From the NCBI GenBank assembly GCA_015501605.1, contig JADNRZ010000011.1, forward strand, positions 186,001-250,000: a stretch of DNA of 64,000 bases. The letters run 5' to 3'. This document shows, in pieces, positions 43,919 through 54,159 of the stretch. Below the pieces are notes generated by a model. It was not told where the DNA came from, did no database searches, and was given only the letters and a program-made list of their open reading frames with translations. The stretch is from Panaeolus papilionaceus (lineage: Eukaryota > Basidiomycota > Agaricomycetes > Agaricales). Positions within the stretch are counted from its first letter, which is position 1, and the number at the start of each line of letters is the position of its first letter. The position numbers and the translations under genes were made by a program.

Positions 43919-44635
43919 GCTAGGCTAGCCTTTGACGTATGAGGAGGAGTATGGTGGATGAAGGGGGGTATTTATGGCTTGTGTGCTGTGCAGCCTGTGT
44001 TGCTTATTTTTCTCGTAATAATATCATTTTCATTTTTTTATTTCCTACATCCACCATCTTCTATTTGTTCCTTTTTTCACGATCCTATTCTACGCTAGCA
44101 CGCACAGTTGCCAATCCTACACGCATATATCCATTTATTTTTCTTTTCTCGCCCTCAGCACGTTGATACGTGTTGATCAGCCCCAAAATAATCCGTGCAT
44201 GCACAAGCTGTGCTGCACTCGTTGATGCAACACTGATAAATGCCCTGCACTTCCTCCTCGCGTTTGCAATTTGAACCTCATTGGTACTTAGAGATAGATG
44301 ATAATGTAATCACGAAACCCCCACTATTTCGAGAATGTAATGTGCGTAGCACGAATCTGATATGCTGGTAATTTAGGGAGATTGAAGAATTATGGCACGG
44401 ATGTGAGAGTTTCGTCACAACCACTGCCAGAACATATTCCGACCAAGCATGCTTTCATTTCACCATAATGCTCAATATATGCGCGAAATTCCCCATAAAA
44501 GCAAATATATTCCAGTGTTGTAATTGTAGAAAATCCGATAAGTGTGGTCGTGTATGCGAAGCAACGTCTGGGGCATCGTCTGAATATGCCAACGACCAGC
44601 ACTGACCACTACTAGTGAGAGCTTTGTTGCTGTAT
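43919..44635. other. Convergent intergenic region
   Basis: Between the 3' ends of GGC1 and the esterase gene. T-rich 3' flank, no gene seen. Confidence 0.5.
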
Positions 44636-46308
44636 TTACCAAATCGTATCAGCGAGGACCTTCTTTCCGAGCTCTTCGCCGAATAATTTGTGAGCGTAAG
44701 CTAATTGAAGAAAAAAAGACGAGGTAAGAAAAATGGGGGCTGATAAGCACAGGGCACTTACTCGTCGGGTGCAAGTCGTTACTAAATTAAAAAAAATAAA
44801 CAGACAAAACTTAGCCACGAAAAGTAACGAAAGAAGAGATAGACAGAGGACGACGTACAGCCAGAAATATTCAGGTCCATCTCCGAAGACAGTAACGTCT
44901 CCAAAACCGTATTCGGCTGGATTGTCCAGGATCTTGGTGAATTGGGTGTTGGTGTCCCATATGAAGGTGCGGTACTATTAAATCAAGGGCGTCGTGAGCA
45001 TAGTGGCCTCAATAAAAGGCAGGGAAAACGAGAGTCAAAATGCATGGGAGGTGAACGTGAAAGTGAAGTAGGTCAGAAGAACGTACACCAATTTGAGCAT
45101 TCTGTAACGCTTGCACTCTAACTTTGAGTTTGGCGTTATAGGTGTCGATGACGCCTTTGAGGGTGTCAATGGCCCATTGACCTTGTCCAAGAATCTGCGG
45201 TTCAAGACATGATTGGCAATTGACTCAGAGGGAACAGAAAGGTTGGAGTACGCACTAGGGGTGAGCGATCTGTGGGTGGGACATTGGCGAAGAGGAAGCA
45301 TCGGGCTCCAGCATCATACTGGGAAAAGGGTCAATACAGACAGGGAAATCTCCAAGAGAGTGAGGCGTACCAGCTGCTGAACCAAGGCGAACTGAGCATC
45401 AAGAAGCTGGTCAGAGAAGCTATATAGAACATATTAGAAAGTGCTTCAGAAATCAAGAGAAAAAAGCAACAACTCACGCATCCCGATCCCCACCCATATA
45501 ATAACTATTCCCCAAATCATTAATCCCAATCCAAATCGAAAACAACGAGTTTGAAATTCCCCAATCCGTCTCACGAGGCCTCCTCCCAGCCCCACTCAAA
45601 AACAGCTCCACCTGGGCTTTCAACGTCAACACCGTAGGCGCATAGGGCGGGACGAGAGCCGCGTCAATCGTCGCGCCTCCAGAGGCATAGTTGTACGTGT
45701 AAATCTTGGAATTGTTGTACTTGGTCGCTGCAAAACCGAGCCAGTTCTCTCCATTGGCGGATGTCCAGCCTGGGTAGGGTGGATTGCCGATGGCGTTCTG
45801 GTCGTAGGGCAATGTGCCAGTCGGAGAGAACCCAGTTTGCGTGTACGAGTCGCCGCTGTTTCAAATCGCAAGTTATCAGCCGGAGGTAATGAAGCAGGTG
45901 AAAGGAGGAAAGCGTACAAGCTGAACCAGTAGTTTGGTTGGAAGGGAGGCCAGTATTGGGGGTATGGAAGGCATTGACTGTAATCTACGCTGTTGATGAG
46001 CAAGTCTTGTAAATGACAGGAGCCACTGTTGATAGTTACAAGGATCAAAAGTCCAACATTTAGCCCTGAATTCCGCAATGGATAGTTAGAGATAGCAAGA
46101 GCATATGAGGAGATCGTTGGGAGTAGCTAACCCTTCAGCACACTCGGGCGGACCCGTCCACCCTTGTCCACCACCTAGACAGTTTCATGTCAGGAAGAAC
46201 GCGGAAAATAGACGAAGAATAAAGCTTACATTGACCCCACGTAGGTACGACAGCCGCAGTCGCACGAAGCACAAAAGCAGAAGCAAGTATGGCACCAAAT
46301 CTCCACAT
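44636..46308 (-). CDS. Secreted CBM1-GDSL esterase (CE16-type acetylesterase)
   Basis: Eleven exons: 46230-46308, 46132-46174, 46040-46065, 45918-45984, 45478-45855, 45371-45419, 45256-45318, 45087-45194, 44859-44974, 44762-44781, 44636-44700; 337 aa. A signal peptide (MWRFGAILASAFVLRATAA) is followed by a complete CBM1 cellulose-binding module spread over four exons: WGQCGGQGWTGPPECAEG, then AKCWTFDP and YYSQCLP. The SGNH catalytic blocks follow: Ser in FGDSYTQTGF, Gly in NYASGGATID, Asn in WIGINDLGNSYY, and Asp/His in NDLHPT. This set is typical of carbohydrate esterase family 16, which removes acetyl groups from oligosaccharides of hemicellulose. The protein probably acts outside the cell on plant cell-wall material. 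Exon borders were fixed by the conserved motifs. Confidence 0.9.
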
Positions 46309-47449
46309 CGTTCGTGAGCAGAGTCTCGTGTCTAGCTCTTAGACTGAGAAAAATACCAAACGAGATTGAGCTCAGAATAAGAGCAGGCTGAGGTTTTATA
46401 CGACGACAGTTCACGGTCCGCCCGCGCATCTAGGAAGAACTCGTCCATCATGTGGTGCACAAAACAGTGCAAGCTAGTCGTTGGTTTTCCGGGTATCCTC
46501 CGATATAACGAAGCCCAAGCCTTATTCAAGCCTATTTCGAAGAGAATCACAAATTGATACGCCGTCTGAGGTCGCTGTCTTCGATGTGTAGGCCTCGGCT
46601 GAAGTATTGCTCGCCTTGAAACCCGTTCGCAGAAACAAACATGGGAAGACTGGTGATGGACATGATGGAGGTCAAAAGTAAAGGTGCGGAGTTTGAAAAA
46701 GTGCGATTATCCGGTGAATAGCCGCCAGCAGCTTCGAATCGACCTGATGCGCGATCATCGTAATCATTGAACATTGAATTGTGTAACGGTTTCTTACTCA
46801 ACTGATAAGGATGAGATATCGCGCTATTGAGCATCGCGCCATTTTTGCGGGAATAGAAGGAGGATTATGCTAGTGCCGTGTAATTGTGTTTTCAACGCCT
46901 TCACGCCCGAAGAAGCTTTGTCTTCGAGGTTGGACTGCGTTGGATTGATGCGCATGTCAAGGATTGAGGTAATACAACGCCTAAAGACCACAAAAGAGTT
47001 TTAAAAACCATAGATCCTTTTTCTCGGGATATATAAAGATGACCTCGTGCACAGTTATCATGATGAAAATAAAGCCAAAGGAGGAAGCGACGAATATGAG
47101 GAAACCTTGAGGTCTGCAAAACTAAAACTATGATTTTAGACCCGTAAATGGGGGTATCTGCTCGCGTAAAACCTTTGGGGACCTCTTAAATCGGTCCAGA
47201 GGCATTCAACAAAAAAAACCAAAGCATCATCGGGGTGTTCGGAAACAAATGCCACGAAGTAAAAATGAGTATTAAATAATTACATGGTCTACTGCCTATT
47301 AATAAAATTATAAAAACTAAAAACCTACGAGGTATGAATAATGAAAACCTATTATGTATACAATAACTCTCAATAAAGTATCAATATCTTGAACACCAAT
47401 AACTGCTCGGTTGAAAACCTTTTCAAAGGAAACCCGATTCAGCACCATT
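46309..47449. other. Intergenic
   Basis: Upstream region of the esterase and 3' flank of YG-repeat gene 3. No supported gene is seen. Confidence 0.5.
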
Positions 47450-47947
47450 CTATTTGCTCATCGAAAATGACGGCCCAGCATGGCCAAAATCGTATGACGC
47501 TGCGAGCTGACCGAAGCCGTGTTCGTAGTCCTTGTGCGACGATGATGATTGCGACGATGACACGCGAGAGATGGTCAAGGGCGTCGATGTCGCTGTGTTT
47601 GACGTGAGCTTCTTCTGGGCACGGTGCACGGTTGAGGAGGGCACACCAGCGCCAAAAGCCGTTGTTGAAGCGAGGAGACCGTAGCTCTCTTCGTAGTTCT
47701 TTGGTGACGGTGACGGGACAGAGACAGCTGTCGAAGTGGTAGGAAATTGCGGCGCAATACAGCGTGATGTCTTGGGTGATGGTGATGAGGAACGGGATGG
47801 GAGGCTTGGAACGCCTCCGTTGAACCCGTAGGCTGACGCTAGTTCACCGAATAAGTGTTCAGACGTTTGTTGTGGGCTCGATAGTTTCGAGGCTGAGGCA
47901 ATCGAAGATTGGGAAGAGTTGCGAGTGGTAGTGAAGCTGGTGAACAT
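47450..47947 (-). CDS. YG-repeat protein 3
   Basis: Intronless, 165 aa. Motifs: LFGELASAYGFNG, NYEESYGLLASTTAFGAG, DYEHGFGQLAASYDFGHA, ending PSFSMSK. Ser/Thr/Pro linkers. Aligns end to end with the other family members; no known domain or targeting signal. Confidence 0.82.
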   Translation of the reverse strand: MFTSFTTTRNSSQSSIASASKLSSPQQTSEHLFGELASAYGFNGGVPSLPSRSSSPSPKTSRCIAPQFPTTSTAVSVPSPSPKNYEESYGLLASTTAFGAGVPSSTVHRAQKKLTSNTATSTPLTISRVSSSQSSSSHKDYEHGFGQLAASYDFGHAGPSFSMSK

Positions 47948-48046
47948 CTTGTAGTAGATCAGAGACGGTTTTGTGTTCTGTTGATATGAGGATGCTCCTT
48001 TGAAGACGCTTTGCTGAATGATATAAAAACAGCTTTGGACCCAGTC

Positions 48047-48102
48047 TTTATAGATCTGGTGGTCTCCAGAGTTATCCGTAGTCTAAGGCGTCTAAAAATA
48101 GG
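48047..48102 (-). promoter_or_regulatory. Promoter of YG-repeat gene 3 (MEF2/Rlm1-type site and TATA)
   Basis: On the minus strand CCTATTTTTAGACGCC (48087-48102) is followed by TATAAAG (TATA core 48047-48052). Same order and similar spacing as in genes 2, 5 and 6. Confidence 0.68.
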
Positions 48103-49058
48103 TTCGTAATCTTCTTGCTGATCAAGCGCAAAAGGCAGTTCTCGGTTTCTCGCTGGGAGCGACCCCAGTCTAATACAAACATTAAAATGCCTACGGCCCA
48201 CATACAATTGTATCCCAAAGCAACGCGGGGCGTGGAAGGAAGCGACACCCGAGATAAGCTCAGCCGAATAACCGCACTGCGCTTCAGAAGACTGAATGAA
48301 AATCATTGGCCAATCAGTCAGGTGTGCGAAGCAGATAAGCTTTGTCCCTCCTTGGTTATTCCGCCATCAACTTTCTCATTGAATGATGCTACCTGCAGGC
48401 CACACGGTTGAGTCGCTGCAGTGGAATAACACTACTTAGTAACGACCTTGTTCATAAGTGCATCATAAGCCTGTACCCGTAAGTAGAACTGGGTACCTAT
48501 CCGCGTCGCATCATATCATCCTCCGCTCGCCTTTTCTTTCTTTAAACTTCGCTAGTCACAATACCCGGCTAAAGAGAACCTGTCCCGATTCAGATACGCA
48601 GCTAGTGGGAAGTCTGGCATTGTTCGAAGTGGTTAGCGCCGGACTGGCATCACCAAGTGGTACTCAACGTCCTGCCGACTTGTAAACTCCGAGTGGGGGT
48701 TTAGATAACTTCCTGAATATGACGAGGTCTGTAATAGGGTATGCAGATCACATATTTGTTAACATACATATGTAGGGACTTGGAGGGCCGCGTCACCCAA
48801 CGGGATTGGGGTATGTTGTTCAAGTACAATCAGTGGGTGTTGAAACGTTGACTGTCGCTAAATTTAAATGGAGATTTCATCAAGAAAATCAGAGACTACA
48901 TAATTAAATAATGGCTATCACAGCAACTACTAATCATGAAGAACTCGAATCTTAGGAGGTCTGAATAATGTCGGCTAAATACAACTGGTAGAGTGCTAAT
49001 ATACAGAGCCGAACCATTGAGATATTGAAAACCGTTTGAAACACACTCCTAAATTACC
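48103..49058. other. Intergenic
   Basis: Flanks YG-repeat genes 3 and 4; no supported gene is seen. Confidence 0.45.
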
Positions 49059-49571
49059 CTACTTGATCATTGAGAACGACGACATAGTACTGCCGGAATC
49101 CTGCGTCGCCACGAGCTGACCAAAGCCATGCTCGTAGTCCTTGTGTAACGAGGTATGGATACCAGATGACGAAGGTACCCTGGAAAGCGTTGAGGGTGTC
49201 GATGGAGCTGTGCTTGACTTATGGTGCTTCTGGTCATGCGGTAAATTCAAGCAGGGTACGGCAGTGCCCAAACCGGTTACCGAAACGAGATTGCCGTAAC
49301 TCTCCTCATAGTTGGGAGTGCCTGTTGAGGTGGGTGTGACGGTGGATGTCGCGGAGGTATTGTTAAGCTGGTGTGGCTCTACATTGCTGGAAACTTTGGG
49401 TAAAGGCGACGAGGAACGGGATGGGAGGTTTGGAACAGCCCCGTTGAATCCGTAGGTTGAAGATAGTTCGCCGAAGAGATGCTCTGCGCTTTGCTTGGGG
49501 TTAGAAGGGTTCGCAGCCTGGGCGACTGAGGACTGTGATGAGTTGTGAGTAATAGTGATGCTGGTGGACAT
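49059..49571 (-). CDS. YG-repeat protein 4 (diverged member)
   Basis: Intronless, 170 aa. Motif 1 LFGELSSTYGFNG and motif 2 NYEESYGNLVSVTGLGTA are conserved. Motif 3 begins DYEHGFGQLVATQ, then diverges, and the protein ends SFSMIK. It has the most divergent linkers of the family, and its promoter has only a degenerate MEF2-like site. Probably a gene, but under weaker constraint. Confidence 0.78.
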   Translation of the reverse strand: MSTSITITHNSSQSSVAQAANPSNPKQSAEHLFGELSSTYGFNGAVPNLPSRSSSPLPKVSSNVEPHQLNNTSATSTVTPTSTGTPNYEESYGNLVSVTGLGTAVPCLNLPHDQKHHKSSTAPSTPSTLSRVPSSSGIHTSLHKDYEHGFGQLVATQDSGSTMSSFSMIK

Positions 49572-49675
49572 CTCGTAGTAGATGTGTTGCGGTTGTGTGT
49601 TTGTTGAGAAGAGATGACTTTCGAGCTTTGAATATGCTTTGTTGAATGATATCGAAACAGTTCGTCCAGTTGAGC

Positions 49676-49724
49676 TTTTATAACTCTCCAGGCCCGAGCA
49701 TATGTATTTGTGCCTAGAATAGCC
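49676..49724 (-). promoter_or_regulatory. Promoter of YG-repeat gene 4 (TATA, degenerate MEF2-like site)
   Basis: TATAAAA (49676-49682) on the minus strand is preceded upstream by GGCTATTCTAGGC (49712-49724), a damaged version of the site intact in genes 2, 3, 5 and 6. Confidence 0.5.
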
Positions 49725-50666
49725 TCATAATCTTATCGCAATCAAGCTCAGCAGGTATTTGTCGGTCCATCACTAGAGCAGCAGGCTCATTCTAATACAA
49801 AATATAACTATCCCTGCTGACTGACCTACAACTGTTGCATCCCAAATCGTATTATGGAGCATGGAAGGAAGCGCAATAGCAATAAATATAGCTGAATGGC
49901 CAACTTGCTGCGCTTCAGAAGGCTGAATGAAAATCGTTGTCAAATCTTTCATGTGCACGAAGTCGATAAGCTTGATCCAGCCTTGTTTATTCTGCCATTC
50001 AGTCTTATCATTGAATGGTACTGTCGGTACTTGCGGAGCGAGCACAAGAGTCACCGTAATGGAATATTTCTACGCACTTTCAATTGTCATTGCTCAAATT
50101 TAACATTGAACCATGGGGAAGAACCTATACAGTCGGATACCTATCGCATCAACCTGACCTCTACAAGGCTTCTTCACTGACCTTCTATAACGATGCGATG
50201 AAGGGACTAAAAATGGCTCCAACTTGAATGTACCTGACCATTGTCAAAGGCTGTATGGACATTTTCATATATAGGGAGGATAGTAATATGCCGAAATTGT
50301 GCGAATGCCTGAGCTATCTAGATCTTCATTTCTATTCTCAGATCATTCGTTTCGTTTTGCTTTGCTACCTTGCTAGAGCCTGATACTCTGTATGGGCGTC
50401 AAGGTGAGAGTGAAATTTATTGCGTGGTACATTATCTAATATGAAAGGAGCACTTCATTCAACGTTGAGAATTACGAAATACAAACGATGACCAATTTAT
50501 ACTTTAAAGGGGGCGAAATTGACCATTGACTAATTATCTATCAAAATAAAAGACGAGGCATAGGTAACAAAAAACCATTATGATCTATATTATAATACCA
50601 ATATGATACCGAATCCCAGCCATCTATCGATTCAAAACCAAAACCATTCGCATCAAAACTGCCAAC
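49725..50666. other. Intergenic
   Basis: No supported gene. Near 50340-50440 a block (TTCGTTTYGTTTTRCTTTGC, ATGGGCGTCAA) is shared with the inner ends of both inverted arms, so this is a third copy of that 3' flank. Confidence 0.5.
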
Positions 50667-51191
50667 TCAGACTCTCGAAAGCGAGGGAACGGAAAGGTGA
50701 GTTCCAAACTCATAAGTCTTCGCGAGTTGACCGAACCCACGCTCGTAGCCTTTATGTGACAAGGAAGAGTGCGAACTCGATGGCACGCGAGAAAGCGTCA
50801 AGGGCGTCGACGTCGCTGTCCTTGACTCAGATGTGGCCTTCTTCTTCTGGGAACTGGGAAGATTTAAGGATGGCACACCAGCACCAAATGCTGTCGTCGC
50901 AACAAGGTTACCGTAACTCTGTTCGTAGTTCTTCGGTGGAGCCGGTGGTGATGGTACAGCGACAGCTGTTGAGGCAGCGGGGGACTGGTGGTGTGATGCA
51001 CCACAGCGCGATGATTTAGGTGATGGTGATGAGGAACGGGATGGGATGCTTGGAACGCCGCTGTTGAACCCGTATGTTGAGGCTAGTTCGCCGAATAGGT
51101 TTTCTCGTGCTTGCACGGGGCTTGATTGGTTCGAAGCTGGGGCGAACGAAGATTGAGATGAGTTGCGAGTGACGGTGATGCTAGTGAACAT
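50667..51191 (-). CDS. YG-repeat protein 5
   Basis: Intronless, 174 aa. Motif 1 at residues 32-52 (LFGELASTYGFNSGVPSIPSR), motif 2 at 89-112 (NYEQSYGNLVATTAFGAG), motif 3 at 149-173 (GYERGFGQLAKTYEFGTH). The motif spacing is 57 and 60 residues. A basic SQKKKAT patch follows motif 2. Closest in sequence to protein 6. Confidence 0.82.
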   Translation of the reverse strand: MFTSITVTRNSSQSSFAPASNQSSPVQARENLFGELASTYGFNSGVPSIPSRSSSPSPKSSRCGASHHQSPAASTAVAVPSPPAPPKNYEQSYGNLVATTAFGAGVPSLNLPSSQKKKATSESRTATSTPLTLSRVPSSSHSSLSHKGYERGFGQLAKTYEFGTHLSVPSLSRV

Positions 51192-51312
51192 TTTGTAGTA
51201 AGGTTCTGATTAGTGTTGGTGGTTATGCGTTGGGTTGGGAAGGTGCTGCTTTGAAGCTTTCAAGGCGCTTTGCTTTGTTGGATGATATAAAACTGGTTCG
51301 TCTACCGTTGCT

Positions 51313-51360
51313 TTTATAGATCCCCGCTGCCAGACCTGACCACAGGCGTCTAAAAATAGC
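51313..51360 (-). promoter_or_regulatory. Promoter of YG-repeat gene 5 (MEF2/Rlm1-type site and TATA)
   Basis: GCTATTTTTAGACGCC on the minus strand at 51345-51360 and TATAAAA at 51313-51318; GATTACGAA precedes the site. Confidence 0.7.
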
Positions 51361-52070
51361 TTCGTAATCTTATTGATAATCAAGCACAAGAGCTCACAGC
51401 TGTCGGTTCATCGCTATGAGCAACCCCGTCTAATAGAAAACATAGCAACAGCTGCGGCCTGACATACAATTACATCCCAAAGCGTATCACGGGGGGCGGA
51501 ATGAAGCGACACCAGTCACTTTCGAGTGAATACCGATTCTCAACCTGCACTTTAGAAAGCAAAATCAAAAACATTGGCCAATCAGTCTTGTGTGCACAGC
51601 GGATAAGGATTATGCTGCCATGCTTATTCCGCTATTCAGTCTTCCAACTCAGTGAGGCTACCGGTATCTGCGGCACTAGCTCGGGTCACTGTGAGCAGAA
51701 TAATTCTTACACTAATACCAAAGTTAGATTATCGAATTGTATTGCACAGTCAGATGAGTATCCAGGTAATGTAGTATTAACTCTCCGAGGCATCTTCACT
51801 GATTCTAGATCTCTAGCTAATGATTATGCAAGGATTTCGGTCAAGCCTCTTTGAGTGCACTTGTCCTATTAAGCCGACGATTCCGAGTTAGTAAAAATAC
51901 TAAATGCCAATGGAAGTCATTCGGCACAAGCATATCCATTAATCGTACTTTTCTCGCCTATCGCAAATAATTTGTCTATAATATTAATTATACAAGCTAC
52001 TTTACAAGAGTATTCGACAAGCCAGTTGATTTGACGTATCAAAACGCCAAGAAGTTGAATGGGAAATCTA
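51361..52070. other. Intergenic
   Basis: Upstream of YG-repeat gene 5 and downstream of the G-domain-less GTPase relative. No supported gene is seen. Confidence 0.45.
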
Positions 52071-53399
52071 TTAGAGACTTTGATTTCTGGAAGGTCGTTG
52101 GCTTTGGTTTGTGTTGGGATGCACATTAAATTCATTCACAACAGTGCAGCTCATGTTGTTGATCAAATATTTACTGTGAGATAAGGCCGCGTCAATGGGG
52201 TGCGACATATGAGACTTGATAGATGGGAAACATTCAAATACTTACTTTCCTGGCGAGTGCAATGGTATGTTCTTCTGAAGGAAGGAAGCATTCGAATTAG
52301 AGGTATACACAAGACATTTTAGCTAGGGACATACCACGAATTCTTGAAGGCTCTGGAGGGTTGTCTGCAACTCGGTATGCTGTTCGCTCAAGTGGTCGCG
52401 TAGCGCGGCCACACCGTCCTCTGGTTTCGACTGCCAAGAAGATCAGATTCGACATGGGCTATTAGCTTCCAGCAACTCACATCAGGCAAGATACAGAGGT
52501 TTTCAGTGATATCCTCATACATGGCTCGAACTATGTCATTGCCGAATATGGATAACCGCAATGAGTCCTTGTTCACCTGTAAGGGAGATACAGAAGGACG
52601 AGCCGTCAAGTCAATATAAGACACAGGCCTGGGTGAAAATGACACGCACAAGTGGGGCGAGATGTCCACAAAGAATGGAAATGTGGCCAATCCCAGTCAA
52701 GTGATCTGCTAATATCTTTTTCCTTTTCGACGAGGAGCCATTTTTGGGATCGCGCAAAATGTCAAGTGTTGTTTCCAGGCGGCTACAAAGACAATCATGG
52801 GCATCAGCCTTCGATTCGTTGCACCATAAAATATGATGCCATACCTAGCAGCTATATCAACCAAATCTTCGATTTCCTTTCTTCGTTTATCAACCACAGC
52901 TTTTTTTTGCTTCTTTTTACTGCGACTGTCTTCAGGGACTACACTCGTCCCCAGCCCTTCAAGATAATTTGAGGTAGCAAGGACGAACCATGCTAAATGG
53001 AGAATGGTATGCAAAGACGACCTTTCGCCCGTGCAGCCATATTTCTGACGCGTGACTCAGACACATGGAAGCATAAAGGGGGGATGCAAAACCACTAACC
53101 TCAAGCCCATCGATAATAGACCTACCAGATACAGTGATGTCCATCAACCTAGAAGATGCTATTGCGGGTTCAAGGTTTAAAGACGCAGCATAAGCCAGGC
53201 ATTCTCTTGCATGTCCTGGTATTTCCTCCTCTCCTATACCATAAATTAGCGATGCAGCAGAGGAGTTTCTGCTTGAAACTGAAGTAGCTAGCGAATCATC
53301 TGAGGTTGCCGACAAAGCATAATTTGTGCCTGAGAACGCTGCAGTCGACTGGAGTGCCACATCATGTTCGAGAGGTTGACGCGTCTGTTGCTGCTCCAT
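52071..53399 (-). CDS. Orphan C-terminal module of the GTPase family, no G domain (gene Q)
   Basis: Exons: 53100-53399, 52845-53044, 52650-52782, 52481-52576, 52335-52430, 52246-52274, 52071-52173; 318 aa in frame. It starts MEQQQTRQPLEHDV with a Ser/Thr linker, then IPGHARECLAYAASL, which aligns with IPAQAMTCLKAALAY of gene B. LHLAWFVLATSNYLEGLG, the basic run SSSKRKKILADHL and KDSLRLSIF follow. Intron positions match those of the C-terminal half of genes B and C. No Walker A, G3 or G4 sequence occurs in the 0.7 kb upstream. It may be a stand-alone regulator or a partial duplicate of a GTPase gene; all seven exons are intact, which argues for selection or recent origin. The exact start is uncertain; an upstream ATG at 53494 has no working splice to this frame. 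Confidence 0.65.
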
Positions 53400-54159
53400 G
53401 ATTTATTCAAGACAATGAGCGGGGGAACGAAAATCTTACGTTCTGGAAATCTACACGAGCTTGGACGCTGAAGTGGTCTCGACCGAAGTGACATAAGTCT
53501 TCGAAAGGTTTATGCATCGATACCCTCAACCAATCCGACCCAATCAACACATATATCCTCGTTTCTCCCAAACTAGCACAACAGATTTGAAAAAAAAAGT
53601 GATATGAGCTGTGCTGGAGCGATTGTCTATGACTGGTGGTTTAAGCTGGCACGTAACTAACCACTGATCTCTCAAGATATGTGGACTTTAAATAAAAATT
53701 ATCATCTCAATTCTGCTCTGTAGTATCATATCCGTGATACATGGTTTGTCTGGAATGCGGGTGTGGGTGCGGGTGCGGGTGCGGGTGCAGTGCAGGTCCC
53801 GGTCCCTAGGCTTGTTTGCCTCACAGCCTGTGGTGAAAAGTATGGGGATGAATTATGAGCCCACGTTCACCTTGTTCATGATGTCTTATATTGATAGTCT
53901 AATGATAATCTAATGCTCGTCTGTTGTTGCTGAGCGCTGAAACCCCATCCCATGTAACTGATCAGTGGGAGATGCCCTTGGCTGTGTGAAATTATGGCAA
54001 AATCTCTTGGCAAGGTAGAAGAGTAGGTAGTAGGATCTGTTAGATAGGGAAACTATCATAAGAACACTGATCTAAGTGATCCCACTCTATTGGTAACATC
54101 ACCTGTGTAGTACTACCCAAAACTGGTGCCAGTGGTGCATCTGGCTTATTATCACATCA
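53400..54159. other. Intergenic with a hexamer repeat
   Basis: Between gene Q and the frameshifted GTPase. Apart from the GGGTGC repeat at 53765-53788 I see nothing supported; in particular no P-loop exon. Confidence 0.5.
53765..53788. repeat. Hexanucleotide repeat (GGGTGC)4
   Basis: Four perfect tandem copies of GGGTGC, with a partial degenerate copy before them and GTGCAG after. Confidence 0.9.

Noticed and set aside
53400..53494. An upstream coding exon for gene Q starting at 53494
   Set aside because: Its donor (GTAAGA) cannot be joined in frame to gene Q at any AG near 53399, and its peptide does not resemble any family member.
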